DNA from: Pseudomonas sp. G34
GTDB taxonomy: Bacteria; Pseudomonadota; Gammaproteobacteria; Pseudomonadales; Pseudomonadaceae
NCBI RefSeq assembly: GCF_031119625.1
Contig: NZ_JAVHZV010000023.1
Location: forward strand, 124,001 to 188,000
Length of the DNA stretch: 64,000 bases
Direction: 5' to 3'
Position 1 is the first letter of the stretch; each line of letters opens with the position of its first letter. A program made the translations under genes and the position numbers. A model generated the notes under the pieces. That model ran no database searches, was not told the DNA's origin, and saw only the letters and a program-made list of their open reading frames with translations. Below, piece by piece: positions 57,372 through 64,000 of this stretch.

Positions 57372-59027
57372 AAGCACTGCCTGCTCGCTTCGCTGACCCT
57401 GCTGACCGCCCTAGGCGGTTCGGCAATGGCCAGCGAGGCGCCGCTGTCGCTGTCGCTGGCCTGGCAAACGGCTGGCGGCAGCGAACTGCTGCGCCTCGAC
57501 GAGCAGCGGCTGATCAGCCGCGAACCCTTGCCCGCGAACCTGCAGGCGCCGTTGGGCAGCCTGTGGAAGTTGTTCGTGTATGCCTACCTGGTCGACACCG
57601 GCCAGCCGGACAACGGCTACCAGTGCCGTGGCGGCAACAAGGAAGAGGTGTATTGCTGCAACCCGGGCGAGCGTATCGACCGCGAGCAGGCGCTGGTCAA
57701 ATCCTGTGGCTTGTATTTCGAGCAGGAGAATCTGCAGCTGAACGAAGGCGACTGGTCGCGCTACTGGCAGGCCCGCCAGGCGCCGGCCTGGATCAGCGAG
57801 CGGCAACGCCTGGCGCCAGGCACTCGGGTCTCGGTTCGGCAGTTGCTCGGCCAACTCGCGCGACTGCCGGCCCAGGCCGATGCGCGCAAGGTGCTGCTGG
57901 AGGTGGTGTTGAACGGCGACGGTTCGACCGTCAGCGCTCTGGGCAGTCGCCTGCGGGTGAAGACCTGGAGCTGGCTGGCCGATAACGATCCCCAGGCGCG
58001 CCAGGGTGGCTTCGCCGGCTGGTTGGCTGACGGCACGCCAATCTGGGCCGGTGGCTCGGGCACCAGCGTGATGGTGCTCAAGCGCTATGCCGAGTCGCTC
58101 GGCCGGGAGCTGCCAACCCCCTGGCCGCGCGAGGCCGGCAGTTGCGTCGAGGTGCGCCTGTTCGCCCGCTACCCGCTGCGCCAGCTCAGGCGTGAGGGCA
58201 GTAACGCGGTCGTGGAGCCGGGTGCGCTCAATGGTCGTTACGAAGTCGAGTTCACCAACGGCAACCGCCTGCCCATCGAAAGCCACGGTGAGCTGTTTCT
58301 CGAGCGAAGCAGCGAAGGGTTGCAGCTCACTGCCCATCTGGATCGTGAGGATTACGTGGCCCGCGTGCTGGACCGCGAAGCCTCGGCGCAGCCTGCCGAG
58401 GCCGCCAAGGCATTGGCCATCACCGCGCGCACTTACCTGCTGCAGAGCGCCGGGCGCCGCGGCGAGTGCCTGCGTATCGATGACAGCAGCAGCAACCAGC
58501 GCGTGGCACCGCGCCCGGCCAGCCAGGGCGCCCGCGCTATCGCCGCGTGGACCGCCGACCTGGTGCTGGCCGGCACGCCGGTCACCTATCACAGCACCCA
58601 GCCCGGCACCGATCGCCTGGCCTGGGCCCAGGCGGTCGAGCAGGCGGGCAGCGGCCTGCGTTATGACGCCATTCTGGCCCGCGCCTTCCCACGCGCCACG
58701 CTGAGCCGCTGGGACAAGCCGGTGGCTGCCTGCCAGCCAATCGCCGCCGCCGAGCAGTGGCTGCGCAAGCAGCGCCGCGATTGGCGTCAGCGCCTGGACA
58801 TGGAGCCGGGCTACGAAGAAATCCAACAGTTCACCGTTTGCCAGTTGGCGTCTGGCCGGCCCTATGTGGATCGCCAGCGGCAACGCATCTTCGTGCGCGG
58901 CTTCTTCTCCCTGCAGGACCGCCTCGACCTGACGCATGAGTATTTACATCTGGCGTTCGTCGCCCACCCCAACGGACAGGACGAGGCCTACGTCGAAGGC
59001 CTTGCCCGCACCCTGTTACTGGAATGA
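57288..59027 (+). CDS. magE: MagE: DUF2300 exported protein, start region formed by a repeat
   Basis: A protein resembling E. coli YfaQ (DUF2300). The family-like part begins at a signal-peptide-like stretch (HCLLASLTLLTALGGSAMASEAP) around 57375-57440 and continues with LSLSLAWQTAGGSELLRLDEQRLI (split), GSLWKLFVYAYLVDTG, YQCRGGNKEEVYCCNPGERIDREQALVKSCGLYFE, and near the end SRWDKPVAACQPI and LTHEYLHLAFVAHPNG. The only ATGs upstream of the signal peptide in frame are at 57288 and 57294, both within the dispersed repeat, so I set the start at 57288 (579 residues). A shorter non-ATG start is possible. The sequence from 57372 on is intact. The Tyr/His/Glu-rich end (HEYLHLAF) resembles a metal-binding HExxH-like site. 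Confidence 0.8.
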   Translation, partial: LMYYSYTPLFRLLLPCAGCLDHVFQRPAKHCLLASLTLLTALGGSAMASEAPLSLSLAWQTAGGSELLRLDEQRLISREPLPANLQAPLGSLWKLFVYAYLVDTGQPDNGYQCRGGNKEEVYCCNPGERIDREQALVKSCGLYFEQENLQLNEGDWSRYWQARQAPAWISERQRLAPGTRVSVRQLLGQLARLPAQADARKVLLEVVLNGDGSTVSALGSRLRVKTWSWLADNDPQARQGGFAGWLADGTPIWAGGSGTSVMVLKRYAESLGRELPTPWPREAGSCVEVRLFARYPLRQLRREGSNAVVEPGALNGRYEVEFTNGNRLPIESHGELFLERSSEGLQLTAHLDREDYVARVLDREASAQPAEAAKALAITARTYLLQSAGRRGECLRIDDSSSNQRVAPRPASQGARAIAAWTADLVLAGTPVTYHSTQPGTDRLAWAQAVEQAGSGLRYDAILARAFPRATLSRWDKPVAACQPIAAAEQWLRKQRRDWRQRLDMEPGYEEIQQFTVCQLASGRPYVDRQRQRIFVRGFFSLQDRLDLTHEYLHLAFVAHPNGQDEAYVEGLARTLLLE

Positions 59028-59031
59028 CATC

Positions 59032-59832
59032 ATGGCTCTGATCACCCCTCGTATCGCCCTCTGCCTGACCCTGCTGCCGCTTTGCGCGCTGGCCGAGGTA
59101 AAGCTCGACACCCCCCGCAGCGGCTGGCGCGTTGGCGGTGGCGACGGCGCGCAGTTCATGCAACAGGTCAACTACCCGGCGTCCTCGGTCAACAGCGCGG
59201 CCAACCAGGCCGATACCGCGCGGATCAAGGGCGCGATCAGCAAGCTCGACAAGGATGCAAGCAGGGCGCCGGGCCGCCTGGTGGTCAACGGCACCAGCAT
59301 GCCGCTGAAGATCGGCGAGGACGGCGGCTTCGACCGCCCGTTCGTGTTCCCGGCCGGCAGCAACAACGTCGAGGTGCGCAGCCCGGATGGCAGCCAGCGC
59401 CGCCGCGTACAGTTCTACAACAACGGCAGCGGTGAAACCCCGGCGCGTCTGCGCGTGGTGCTGTCGTGGGACAGCGACAACACCGACCTCGACCTGCACC
59501 TGGTCACCCCCGATGGCGAGCATGTCTGGTACGGCAATCGTTCGCTGGCCAACGGCGCAGCCCTGGATGTCGACGTGACCACCGGCTACGGCCCGGAAAT
59601 GATCGCCTCGCCTACCCCGATGAAGGGCCAGTACCTGATCTACGTGAACTACTACGGCGGCGGTTACAGCTATGACGATGAAGGCGAGAGCAACGCCGGG
59701 CAGATTCTCACCACCGGGCAGATCACCCTGATCAGCGAAGAGGGCACGGTCAACGAGAAGCAGGAGAGCTTTCTGGTGCCGATGCGTACACCGGGCGAGC
59801 TGACCCTGGTAAAGAGCTTCAGCTATCCGTAA
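59032..59832 (+). CDS. magF: MagF: DUF2135 exported protein, last gene of the mag operon
   Basis: A 266-residue exported protein with signal peptide LITPRIALCLTLLPLCALA. Its DUF2135 domain (RVVLSWDSDNTDLDLHLVTPDG, YGPEMIASPTPMKGQYLIYVNYYGG, TVNEKQESFLVPM) is paralogous to that of MagA at the other end of the operon. It starts 4 bases after the magE stop. The last residues ELTLVKSFSYP match MagA ELLFVKSFNY, so both ends align. Confidence 0.9.
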   Translation: MALITPRIALCLTLLPLCALAEVKLDTPRSGWRVGGGDGAQFMQQVNYPASSVNSAANQADTARIKGAISKLDKDASRAPGRLVVNGTSMPLKIGEDGGFDRPFVFPAGSNNVEVRSPDGSQRRRVQFYNNGSGETPARLRVVLSWDSDNTDLDLHLVTPDGEHVWYGNRSLANGAALDVDVTTGYGPEMIASPTPMKGQYLIYVNYYGGGYSYDDEGESNAGQILTTGQITLISEEGTVNEKQESFLVPMRTPGELTLVKSFSYP

Positions 59833-59850
59833 AGGCACAGCCGATCATAC

Positions 59851-59886
59851 GTAGCCTGCGGTTGAGCGCAGCGATACCCAGGCTAC
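59851..59886. repeat. GTAGCCTGGGTT-type dispersed palindrome, copy 2
   Basis: GTAGCCTGCGG and CCCAGGCTAC flank TTGAGCGCAGCGATA. In reverse orientation it matches copy 1 at 31801-31832. It lies just after magF. Confidence 0.7.
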
Positions 59887-60085
59887 GGGCGTGATGCATG
59901 CTGTTTAGTATCAAAAAAAGCTTATCAATCCTTCATTATTATTCGTTTGATCGCGCTATCGCCCTTCGTCACACTCTGCTCCATTGCCTGCCACGGTTTC
60001 TCTGCCAGGGCGGGCAAGGTTGCAAACAGACGAGTACATCATCCAGGGACGGATGCTCCTGTCAGCCGCTTCCAGCGGTACCCAG

Positions 60086-60115
60086 CGAGCCTCTCATTTG
60101 AGAGGCTCGATCTTT
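60086..60115 (+). terminator. Hairpin with T-run shortly before the HPP-CBS gene
   Basis: CGAGCCTCTCA (60086-60096) and TGAGAGGCTCG (60099-60109) form a strong stem, followed by ATCTTTT. It lies 13 bases before the ATG at 60128 on the same strand. It could be the end of the mag operon transcript or an attenuator in the HPP leader. Confidence 0.55.
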
Positions 60116-60127
60116 TCGACGATAGCG

Positions 60128-61258
60128 ATGAAGCCCCACGCGCATTTCCCTCAATGGCTCGCTGCCTTCCTGCCTGATGCCCTGCATACCCGCCCGCGAG
60201 AGTGGAGCCGTGCCGCCTTTGGTGCCGCCGCCGGTTTTCTGTTCAGCACCTGGGTGTGCAGCCAATTGTTCGGCCTGCCTATGGCGGTGCATTTCTCCGG
60301 CCCGCTGGCGGCGTCAGCCGTGCTGCTGTTCGCCGTGTCATCGGGCGCCCTGGCCCAGCCCTGGTCGATTCTTGGCAGTTATCTGTGCGCCAGCGTCGTT
60401 GCGCTGACGATCAGCCGTTTCGTCGACCACAGCCTGCTGGGTGCGGCGCTGGCATTGGGCCTTAGCCTGCTGTTGATGTGCCCGCTGCGCTGCCTGCATC
60501 CGCCGGGCGGTGCCATCGCCTTCTGCATGGTGTTCGCCACGCCCTTGGCGGGCGAGCCGTTCTGGCAGCCGGCGCTGGTGGCGATGACCGCCGGTGTCGG
60601 CCTGCTGGCCTGCGCGCTGCTCTATAACAACCTGACCCGCGTGCCCTATCCGCGCCCGCATCCCGCTACCCAGGTGGTTCATCACACCCAGGACCCGCTG
60701 CCCAGCGAGCGCGTCGGCATCAACGCCGACGACCTGGACCATGCCCTCGATGAGCTGGGCTCCTTCGTCGACATCACCCGCGAAGACCTCGAACTGATCG
60801 TGCGCAGTACCGAGAAGCACGCACTGCGCCGCAGCATGGGCGAGATCCGTGCCGGGCAGATGATGTCTCGCGATCTGATCCACGCCACGCCGCAAACCGC
60901 GGTTGCCAAGGGCCTGTACCTGCTCACCCAGCACGGCCTGAAGGCGCTGCCGATCCTCGATGGCGGAAGGCTGGTCGGTATCGTCAGCCTGGTCGATCTG
61001 GTCAGTGTCACGCGGGCCAATAGCTTCAACCTGCGCGCCATCCTCGGCCTGCAGAAGCAGCAGGTGTTGGGCGAGGTGATGACCACGCCGGTGCGCACCG
61101 TGAGTGCCGACACCCATGTCGTCGACCTGATCGCACTGCTCTGCGACGAAGGCCTGCACTGCCTGCCGGTGCTCGACGACGGCGTGCTGGTCGGGGTGAT
61201 CACCCAGACCGACCTGGTCGCCGCGCTGCACCGCGACCTGCTCAGGCATCTCGACTGA
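60128..61258 (+). CDS. HPP family membrane protein with two CBS domains
   Basis: A 376-residue membrane protein. The N-terminal HPP domain has about four to five helices (AAFGAAAGFLFSTWVCSQLFG, SGPLAASAVLLFAVSSGALAQPWSI, CLHPPGGAIAFCMVFATP with the His-Pro-Pro signature). A C-terminal pair of CBS domains follows (MMSRDLIHATPQTAVAKGLYLL, LPILDGGRLVGIVSLVDLV; VMTTPVRTVSADTHVVDLIALL, LPVLDDGVLVGVITQTDLV), likely binding an adenine nucleotide and regulating the membrane part. HPP proteins are linked to nitrite transport in plants; the bacterial role is open. The ATG at 60128 is chosen because the frame upstream reads through a terminator-like hairpin. Confidence 0.85.
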   Translation: MKPHAHFPQWLAAFLPDALHTRPREWSRAAFGAAAGFLFSTWVCSQLFGLPMAVHFSGPLAASAVLLFAVSSGALAQPWSILGSYLCASVVALTISRFVDHSLLGAALALGLSLLLMCPLRCLHPPGGAIAFCMVFATPLAGEPFWQPALVAMTAGVGLLACALLYNNLTRVPYPRPHPATQVVHHTQDPLPSERVGINADDLDHALDELGSFVDITREDLELIVRSTEKHALRRSMGEIRAGQMMSRDLIHATPQTAVAKGLYLLTQHGLKALPILDGGRLVGIVSLVDLVSVTRANSFNLRAILGLQKQQVLGEVMTTPVRTVSADTHVVDLIALLCDEGLHCLPVLDDGVLVGVITQTDLVAALHRDLLRHLD

Positions 61259-61345
61259 AGCATCGAATGATCCGTCGCACGCCCGTACACTGGGCGCCGG
61301 ATCAGGCTTGAGGAATGGCTGGCACCGCGCGCCGGCAGAGTGACC

Positions 61346-62206
61346 ATGGATATCGACCTTACCCGCACCTTTCTGGAAATCGTCCGCAGTGGCAGCTTTA
61401 TCGCCGCCGCCGAGCGCATGCACGTGACCCAGACGGCGATCACCGCGCGCATCCAGAAGCTGGAAAGCCACCTGGGCAGCACGCTGTTCGTGCGCAATCG
61501 TGCCGGCGCGCGGCTGACGCCCGATGGCGAGGCGTTCGTCACCTACGCCAACCAGATCCAGCAGACCTGGGAGGCCGCGCAGCGCGACCTGCCGTTGCCG
61601 GATGGTTATCACAACGTGCTGCATATCGGCGGCGAGGTGAGCCTGTGCAACCCGCTGATGCTGCGCTGGGTCAGCGCGATCCGCCAGGGCATCGAAGGTT
61701 ATGCGGTGCGCGCCCAGGTCGCCGAGTGCGCCAGTTTGCTGCGCCAGGTGGAAATGGGCGTGATGGATGCGGCACTGGTCTACCAGCCCACTTACTGGGC
61801 CGGCATGCAAGTCGAGCAGGTGCTCGAGGAGAAGCTGATTCTGGTCCGCGCGGCGAACCCGGAGCCCTACGTGTACATCGACTGGAGCGACAGCTTCCGC
61901 GCCCAGCACGACCGCGCCCTGCCGGACAAGGCGCGGGCGCCGGTGTCCTTCAACCTTGGGCCGCTGGCCCTGCAGTACATCCTGGAGCACGGCGGCTCCG
62001 GTTATTTCCGCACCCGGGTGGTACAGAGCTATCTGGACAAAAGAGTGCTGGAGCGGGTGCCGCGGGCGCCGGAATTCAGCTACCCGACCTATCTGGTGTA
62101 TTCCCGCGAACGGGATTCGGCAGCCCTGCAGCAGAGCTTCGCGCTGCTGCGCGAGATCACCGCCCAGGACACCGACTGGTCACAGCGCTGGGATCCGGCG
62201 CTGTAA
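61346..62206 (+). CDS. LysR-type transcriptional regulator
   Basis: A 286-residue LysR family regulator. The N-terminal winged helix-turn-helix is standard (DLTRTFLEIVRSGSFIAAAERMHVTQTAITARIQKLE across the DNA-binding helices, HLGSTLFVRNRAGARLTPDGEAF). The C-terminal half is a periplasmic-binding-protein-like ligand domain. ATG 61346 is chosen; a GTG two codons upstream is less likely. The gene follows the HPP-CBS gene by about 90 bases on the same strand and may regulate it or genes elsewhere; LysR regulators usually lie divergent to their targets, and none is divergent here. Confidence 0.92.
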   Translation: MDIDLTRTFLEIVRSGSFIAAAERMHVTQTAITARIQKLESHLGSTLFVRNRAGARLTPDGEAFVTYANQIQQTWEAAQRDLPLPDGYHNVLHIGGEVSLCNPLMLRWVSAIRQGIEGYAVRAQVAECASLLRQVEMGVMDAALVYQPTYWAGMQVEQVLEEKLILVRAANPEPYVYIDWSDSFRAQHDRALPDKARAPVSFNLGPLALQYILEHGGSGYFRTRVVQSYLDKRVLERVPRAPEFSYPTYLVYSRERDSAALQQSFALLREITAQDTDWSQRWDPAL

Positions 62207-62272
62207 GCATCTGTTCACGATCTTTCGGCTCTTTGCCTGCAAAAGGGGAGAGCAGCCGTTCGCAATCTCGTG

Positions 62273-62332
62273 GGAGGGGCTTTAGCCCCGAGCTCTTTGC
62301 ACCCCCAAAAAGCTCGGGGCTAAAGCCCCTCC
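62273..62332. repeat. Long perfect hairpin repeat downstream of the LysR gene
   Basis: A 22-bp perfect inverted repeat: left arm 62273-62294 begins GGAGGGGCTTTAGCCCCG, right arm 62311-62332 ends CGGGGCTAAAGCCCCTCC. The loop has 16 bases. It lies between convergent genes and is of a type commonly dispersed in Pseudomonas genomes. It may also terminate both transcripts. Confidence 0.8.
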
Positions 62333-62411
62333 TACAAAATAAGCTCTGCTCACCGTCCGCCTCTGCCTTTTAGCAGTCATGTCGCCTAGAGATCGTGAAC
62401 AGCCCTCCGTC

Positions 62412-62786
62412 TTACTTCAGGCTTTCCACGCGCACCGGCACCACGCCGGAACGGATCATGTCCAGCGACTCCGCCGCCTTGCGTGACACGTCGATGATCC
62501 GCCCGCGGGCGAAGGGGCCGCGGTCGTTGATGCGCACCACCACGCTGCGGTCGTTGTTGAGGTTGGTGACCCTGACCATGGTGCCGAAGGGCAGGGTGCG
62601 GTGGGCGGCGGTCAGGGCATTCTGGTTGAAGCGCTCACCGCTGGCGGTCCTGTTGCCGTGGTGGGCCTTGCCGTAATAGGAGGCCTTGCCGTCGGCGCGG
62701 TAATCGCCGGGTACACCACCGCCAACGCTGCTACAGCCGGCGAGCAGCAGGCTGAGCAGACCCAGCAGAATCGATAATCGACGCAT
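62412..62786 (-). CDS. RlpA-like lipoprotein
   Basis: A 124-residue outer-membrane-type lipoprotein. The lipobox is LLLAGCSS. The mature part is one double-psi beta-barrel domain of the RlpA family ([65 protein letters not shown]), with the catalytic-type Asp in NDRGPF. It lacks the SPOR domain of full-length RlpA, which is separate here. Homologues of this short form lie next to gatB in other Pseudomonas. Family members act as lytic transglycosylases on denuded glycan. Confidence 0.9.
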   Translation of the reverse strand: MRRLSILLGLLSLLLAGCSSVGGGVPGDYRADGKASYYGKAHHGNRTASGERFNQNALTAAHRTLPFGTMVRVTNLNNDRSVVVRINDRGPFARGRIIDVSRKAAESLDMIRSGVVPVRVESLK

Positions 62787-62816
62787 TGTTTTTCTCCATC
62801 CCGAACTTCAGATGTG

Positions 62817-62840
62817 AAAACGCCGGGTAACCCCGGCGTC
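62817..62840 (-). terminator. Rho-independent terminator of gatB
   Basis: CGCCGGG and CCCGGCG (62821-62827, 62832-62838) form the stem on the minus strand, followed by TTTTCA. It lies 10 bases after the gatB stop and before the RlpA-like gene. Confidence 0.8.
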
Positions 62841-62850
62841 TTCAAATCGC

Positions 62851-64000
62851 TCAGCCTTCGAGCTTTTTCTTCAGCAGTTCGTTCACTTGCCCCGGGTTGG
62901 CCTTGCCCTTGGAGGCTTTCATGGCCTGGCCGACGAAGAAACCGAACATCTTGCCGCGCTTGGCTTCGTCGCTGGCGCGGTACTGTTCGACCTGCTCGGC
63001 GTTGGCCGCCAGCACCTCGTCGAGCATCGCTTCGATGGCGCCGGAGTCGGTGACCTGCTTGAGGCCCTTCTTGTCGATCACTTCATCGGCCGTTGCGCCT
63101 TCACCGGCCGCCAGGGCTTCGAAGACCATCTTGGCGATCTTGCCGCTGATGGTGTTGTCCTTGATGCGCAGGATCATGCCGCCCAGTTGCTCGGCGGATA
63201 CCGGCGACTGGTCGATCTCCAGGTTGTCCTTGTTGAGCAGGCTGGACAGCTCGCCCATCACCCAGTTGGCGGCCAGCTTGGCGTCGCCACAGGTCTTGGC
63301 GACCACTTCGAAGTAGTCGGCCAGCTCGCGGCTGGCGCTGAGCACGCTGGCGTCGTAGGTCGACAGCGCGTACTGGCTCTCGAAACGCTCGCGTTTCTGC
63401 GGCGGCAGTTCGGGCAGCTTGGCGCGCAGGTCATCGAGGAAGCTTTGCTCGATCACCACCGGCAACAGGTCCGGGCAGGGGAAGTAACGGTAGTCGTTGG
63501 CTTCTTCCTTGCTGCGCATGGAGCGGGTCTGATCCTTGTTGGGATCGTACAGGCGGGTTTCCTGCACCACCTTGCCGCCGTCTTCGATCAGCTCGATCTG
63601 GCGCTGCACTTCATGGTTGATGGCTTTCTCGATGAAGCGGAACGAGTTGACGTTCTTGATCTCGGCGCGGGTGCCGAACTCGGCCTGGCCCTTGGGGCGC
63701 ACCGATACGTTGCAGTCGCAACGCAGCGAGCCTTCGGCCATGTTGCCGTCGCAGATGCCCAGGTAACGGACGAGTGCATGGATGGCTTTCACGTAGGCCA
63801 CCGCTTCCTTGGCCGAACGGATGTCCGGCTCGGAAACGATTTCCAGCAGCGGCGTGCCAGCGCGGTTCAGGTCGATGCCGCTCATGCCCTGGAAGTCTTC
63901 GTGCAGGCTCTTGCCGGCGTCTTCTTCGAGGTGCGCACGGGTGATGCCGATGCGCTTGACGGTGCCGTCTTCCAGGGTGATGTCGAGGAAGCCCTTGCCG
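62851..64000 (-). CDS. gatB: Aspartyl/glutamyl-tRNA amidotransferase subunit B, 3' part (5' end outside window)
   Basis: The B subunit of GatCAB, which converts mischarged Glu-tRNA-Gln or Asp-tRNA-Asn to the amidated form. The reading frame is open to the window edge; the most upstream codons visible encode [21 protein letters not shown], then [37 protein letters not shown], which are typical internal GatB sequence. The ATG at 63885 is an internal Met, not the start. The C-terminal helical YqeY-like tail is present ([35 protein letters not shown]). Because the 5' end is cut off, the length and start are unknown. Confidence 0.95.
   Translation of the reverse strand, partial: GKGFLDITLEDGTVKRIGITRAHLEEDAGKSLHEDFQGMSGIDLNRAGTPLLEIVSEPDIRSAKEAVAYVKAIHALVRYLGICDGNMAEGSLRCDCNVSVRPKGQAEFGTRAEIKNVNSFRFIEKAINHEVQRQIELIEDGGKVVQETRLYDPNKDQTRSMRSKEEANDYRYFPCPDLLPVVIEQSFLDDLRAKLPELPPQKRERFESQYALSTYDASVLSASRELADYFEVVAKTCGDAKLAANWVMGELSSLLNKDNLEIDQSPVSAEQLGGMILRIKDNTISGKIAKMVFEALAAGEGATADEVIDKKGLKQVTDSGAIEAMLDEVLAANAEQVEQYRASDEAKRGKMFGFFVGQAMKASKGKANPGQVNELLKKKLEG

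Noticed and set aside
60010..60060. Possible guanidine-II (mini-ykkC) riboswitch, because of two ACGR sequences
   Set aside because: The ACGR elements are not in complementary stems, and the downstream gene is not of a guanidine-linked type.

Overview
The window is a GC-rich, densely packed stretch of a Pseudomonas chromosome, probably from the P. aeruginosa / P. mendocina / P. alcaligenes part of the genus. The species cannot be fixed from sequence reading alone. The case for Pseudomonas is gene content and order: xcpR-Z; glyA-morA; ettA; gdhA; the psdR/mdpA/dpp dipeptide locus; roxSR; the mag (alpha-2-macroglobulin) operon; an RlpA-like lipoprotein and gatB. Homologues of most of these lie near one another in P. 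aeruginosa (from memory). No CRISPR array, complete tRNA, rRNA gene or complete insertion sequence was seen.

Region by region. (1) 1-2.2 kb is an AT-rich accessory patch: the 3' end of an Rhs gene, a small downstream gene that may encode its immunity protein, and an orphan small ORF between two related hairpins. (2) 2.3-9.8 kb holds a nine-gene type II secretion operon, xcpR to xcpZ (GspE-M), with overlapping genes. xcpP/xcpQ are not beside it. A terminator, the 3' end of a broken tRNA and a second terminator follow. (3) 10-15.4 kb has egtB-egtD (ergothioneine synthesis), a NarL-type response regulator convergent with a hybrid histidine kinase, and a small lipoprotein. (4) 15.5-25.8 kb has glyA, the GGDEF/EAL protein MorA, ettA, gdhA and a small protein resembling a degenerate exonuclease. 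(5) 25.8-28.5 kb has a PepSY/flavodoxin/FNR membrane reductase behind a possible Fur box. (6) 28.8-40.6 kb is the di/oligopeptide locus: dppBCDF, three DppA-like binding proteins, the regulator psdR and the peptidase mdpA. Paired palindromes in front of psdR/mdpA and one dppA look like regulator operators. (7) 40.6-44.6 kb has a 0.5-kb inverted-repeat element, a SIMPL-domain protein and the redox two-component pair roxS-roxR. (8) 44.7-49.3 kb has an AEC-family carrier and a PhnD-C-E-E type ABC importer. (9) 49.5-59.8 kb is the six-gene mag operon, whose magE start region is occupied by a dispersed repeat. (10) 60-64 kb has an HPP-CBS membrane protein, a LysR regulator, an RlpA-like lipoprotein and the 3' part of gatB.

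The main functional units are protein export (Xcp), peptide uptake coupled to cytoplasmic cleavage (Dpp, MdpA, PsdR), redox and envelope surveillance (RoxSR, Mag), and c-di-GMP signalling (MorA). Intergenic gaps carry several dispersed palindromic repeat families, listed separately. Coordinates come from reading the sequence; where a start codon was moved from the longest frame the reason is given. Family names rest on recognised motifs and remembered gene order, not on a database search.
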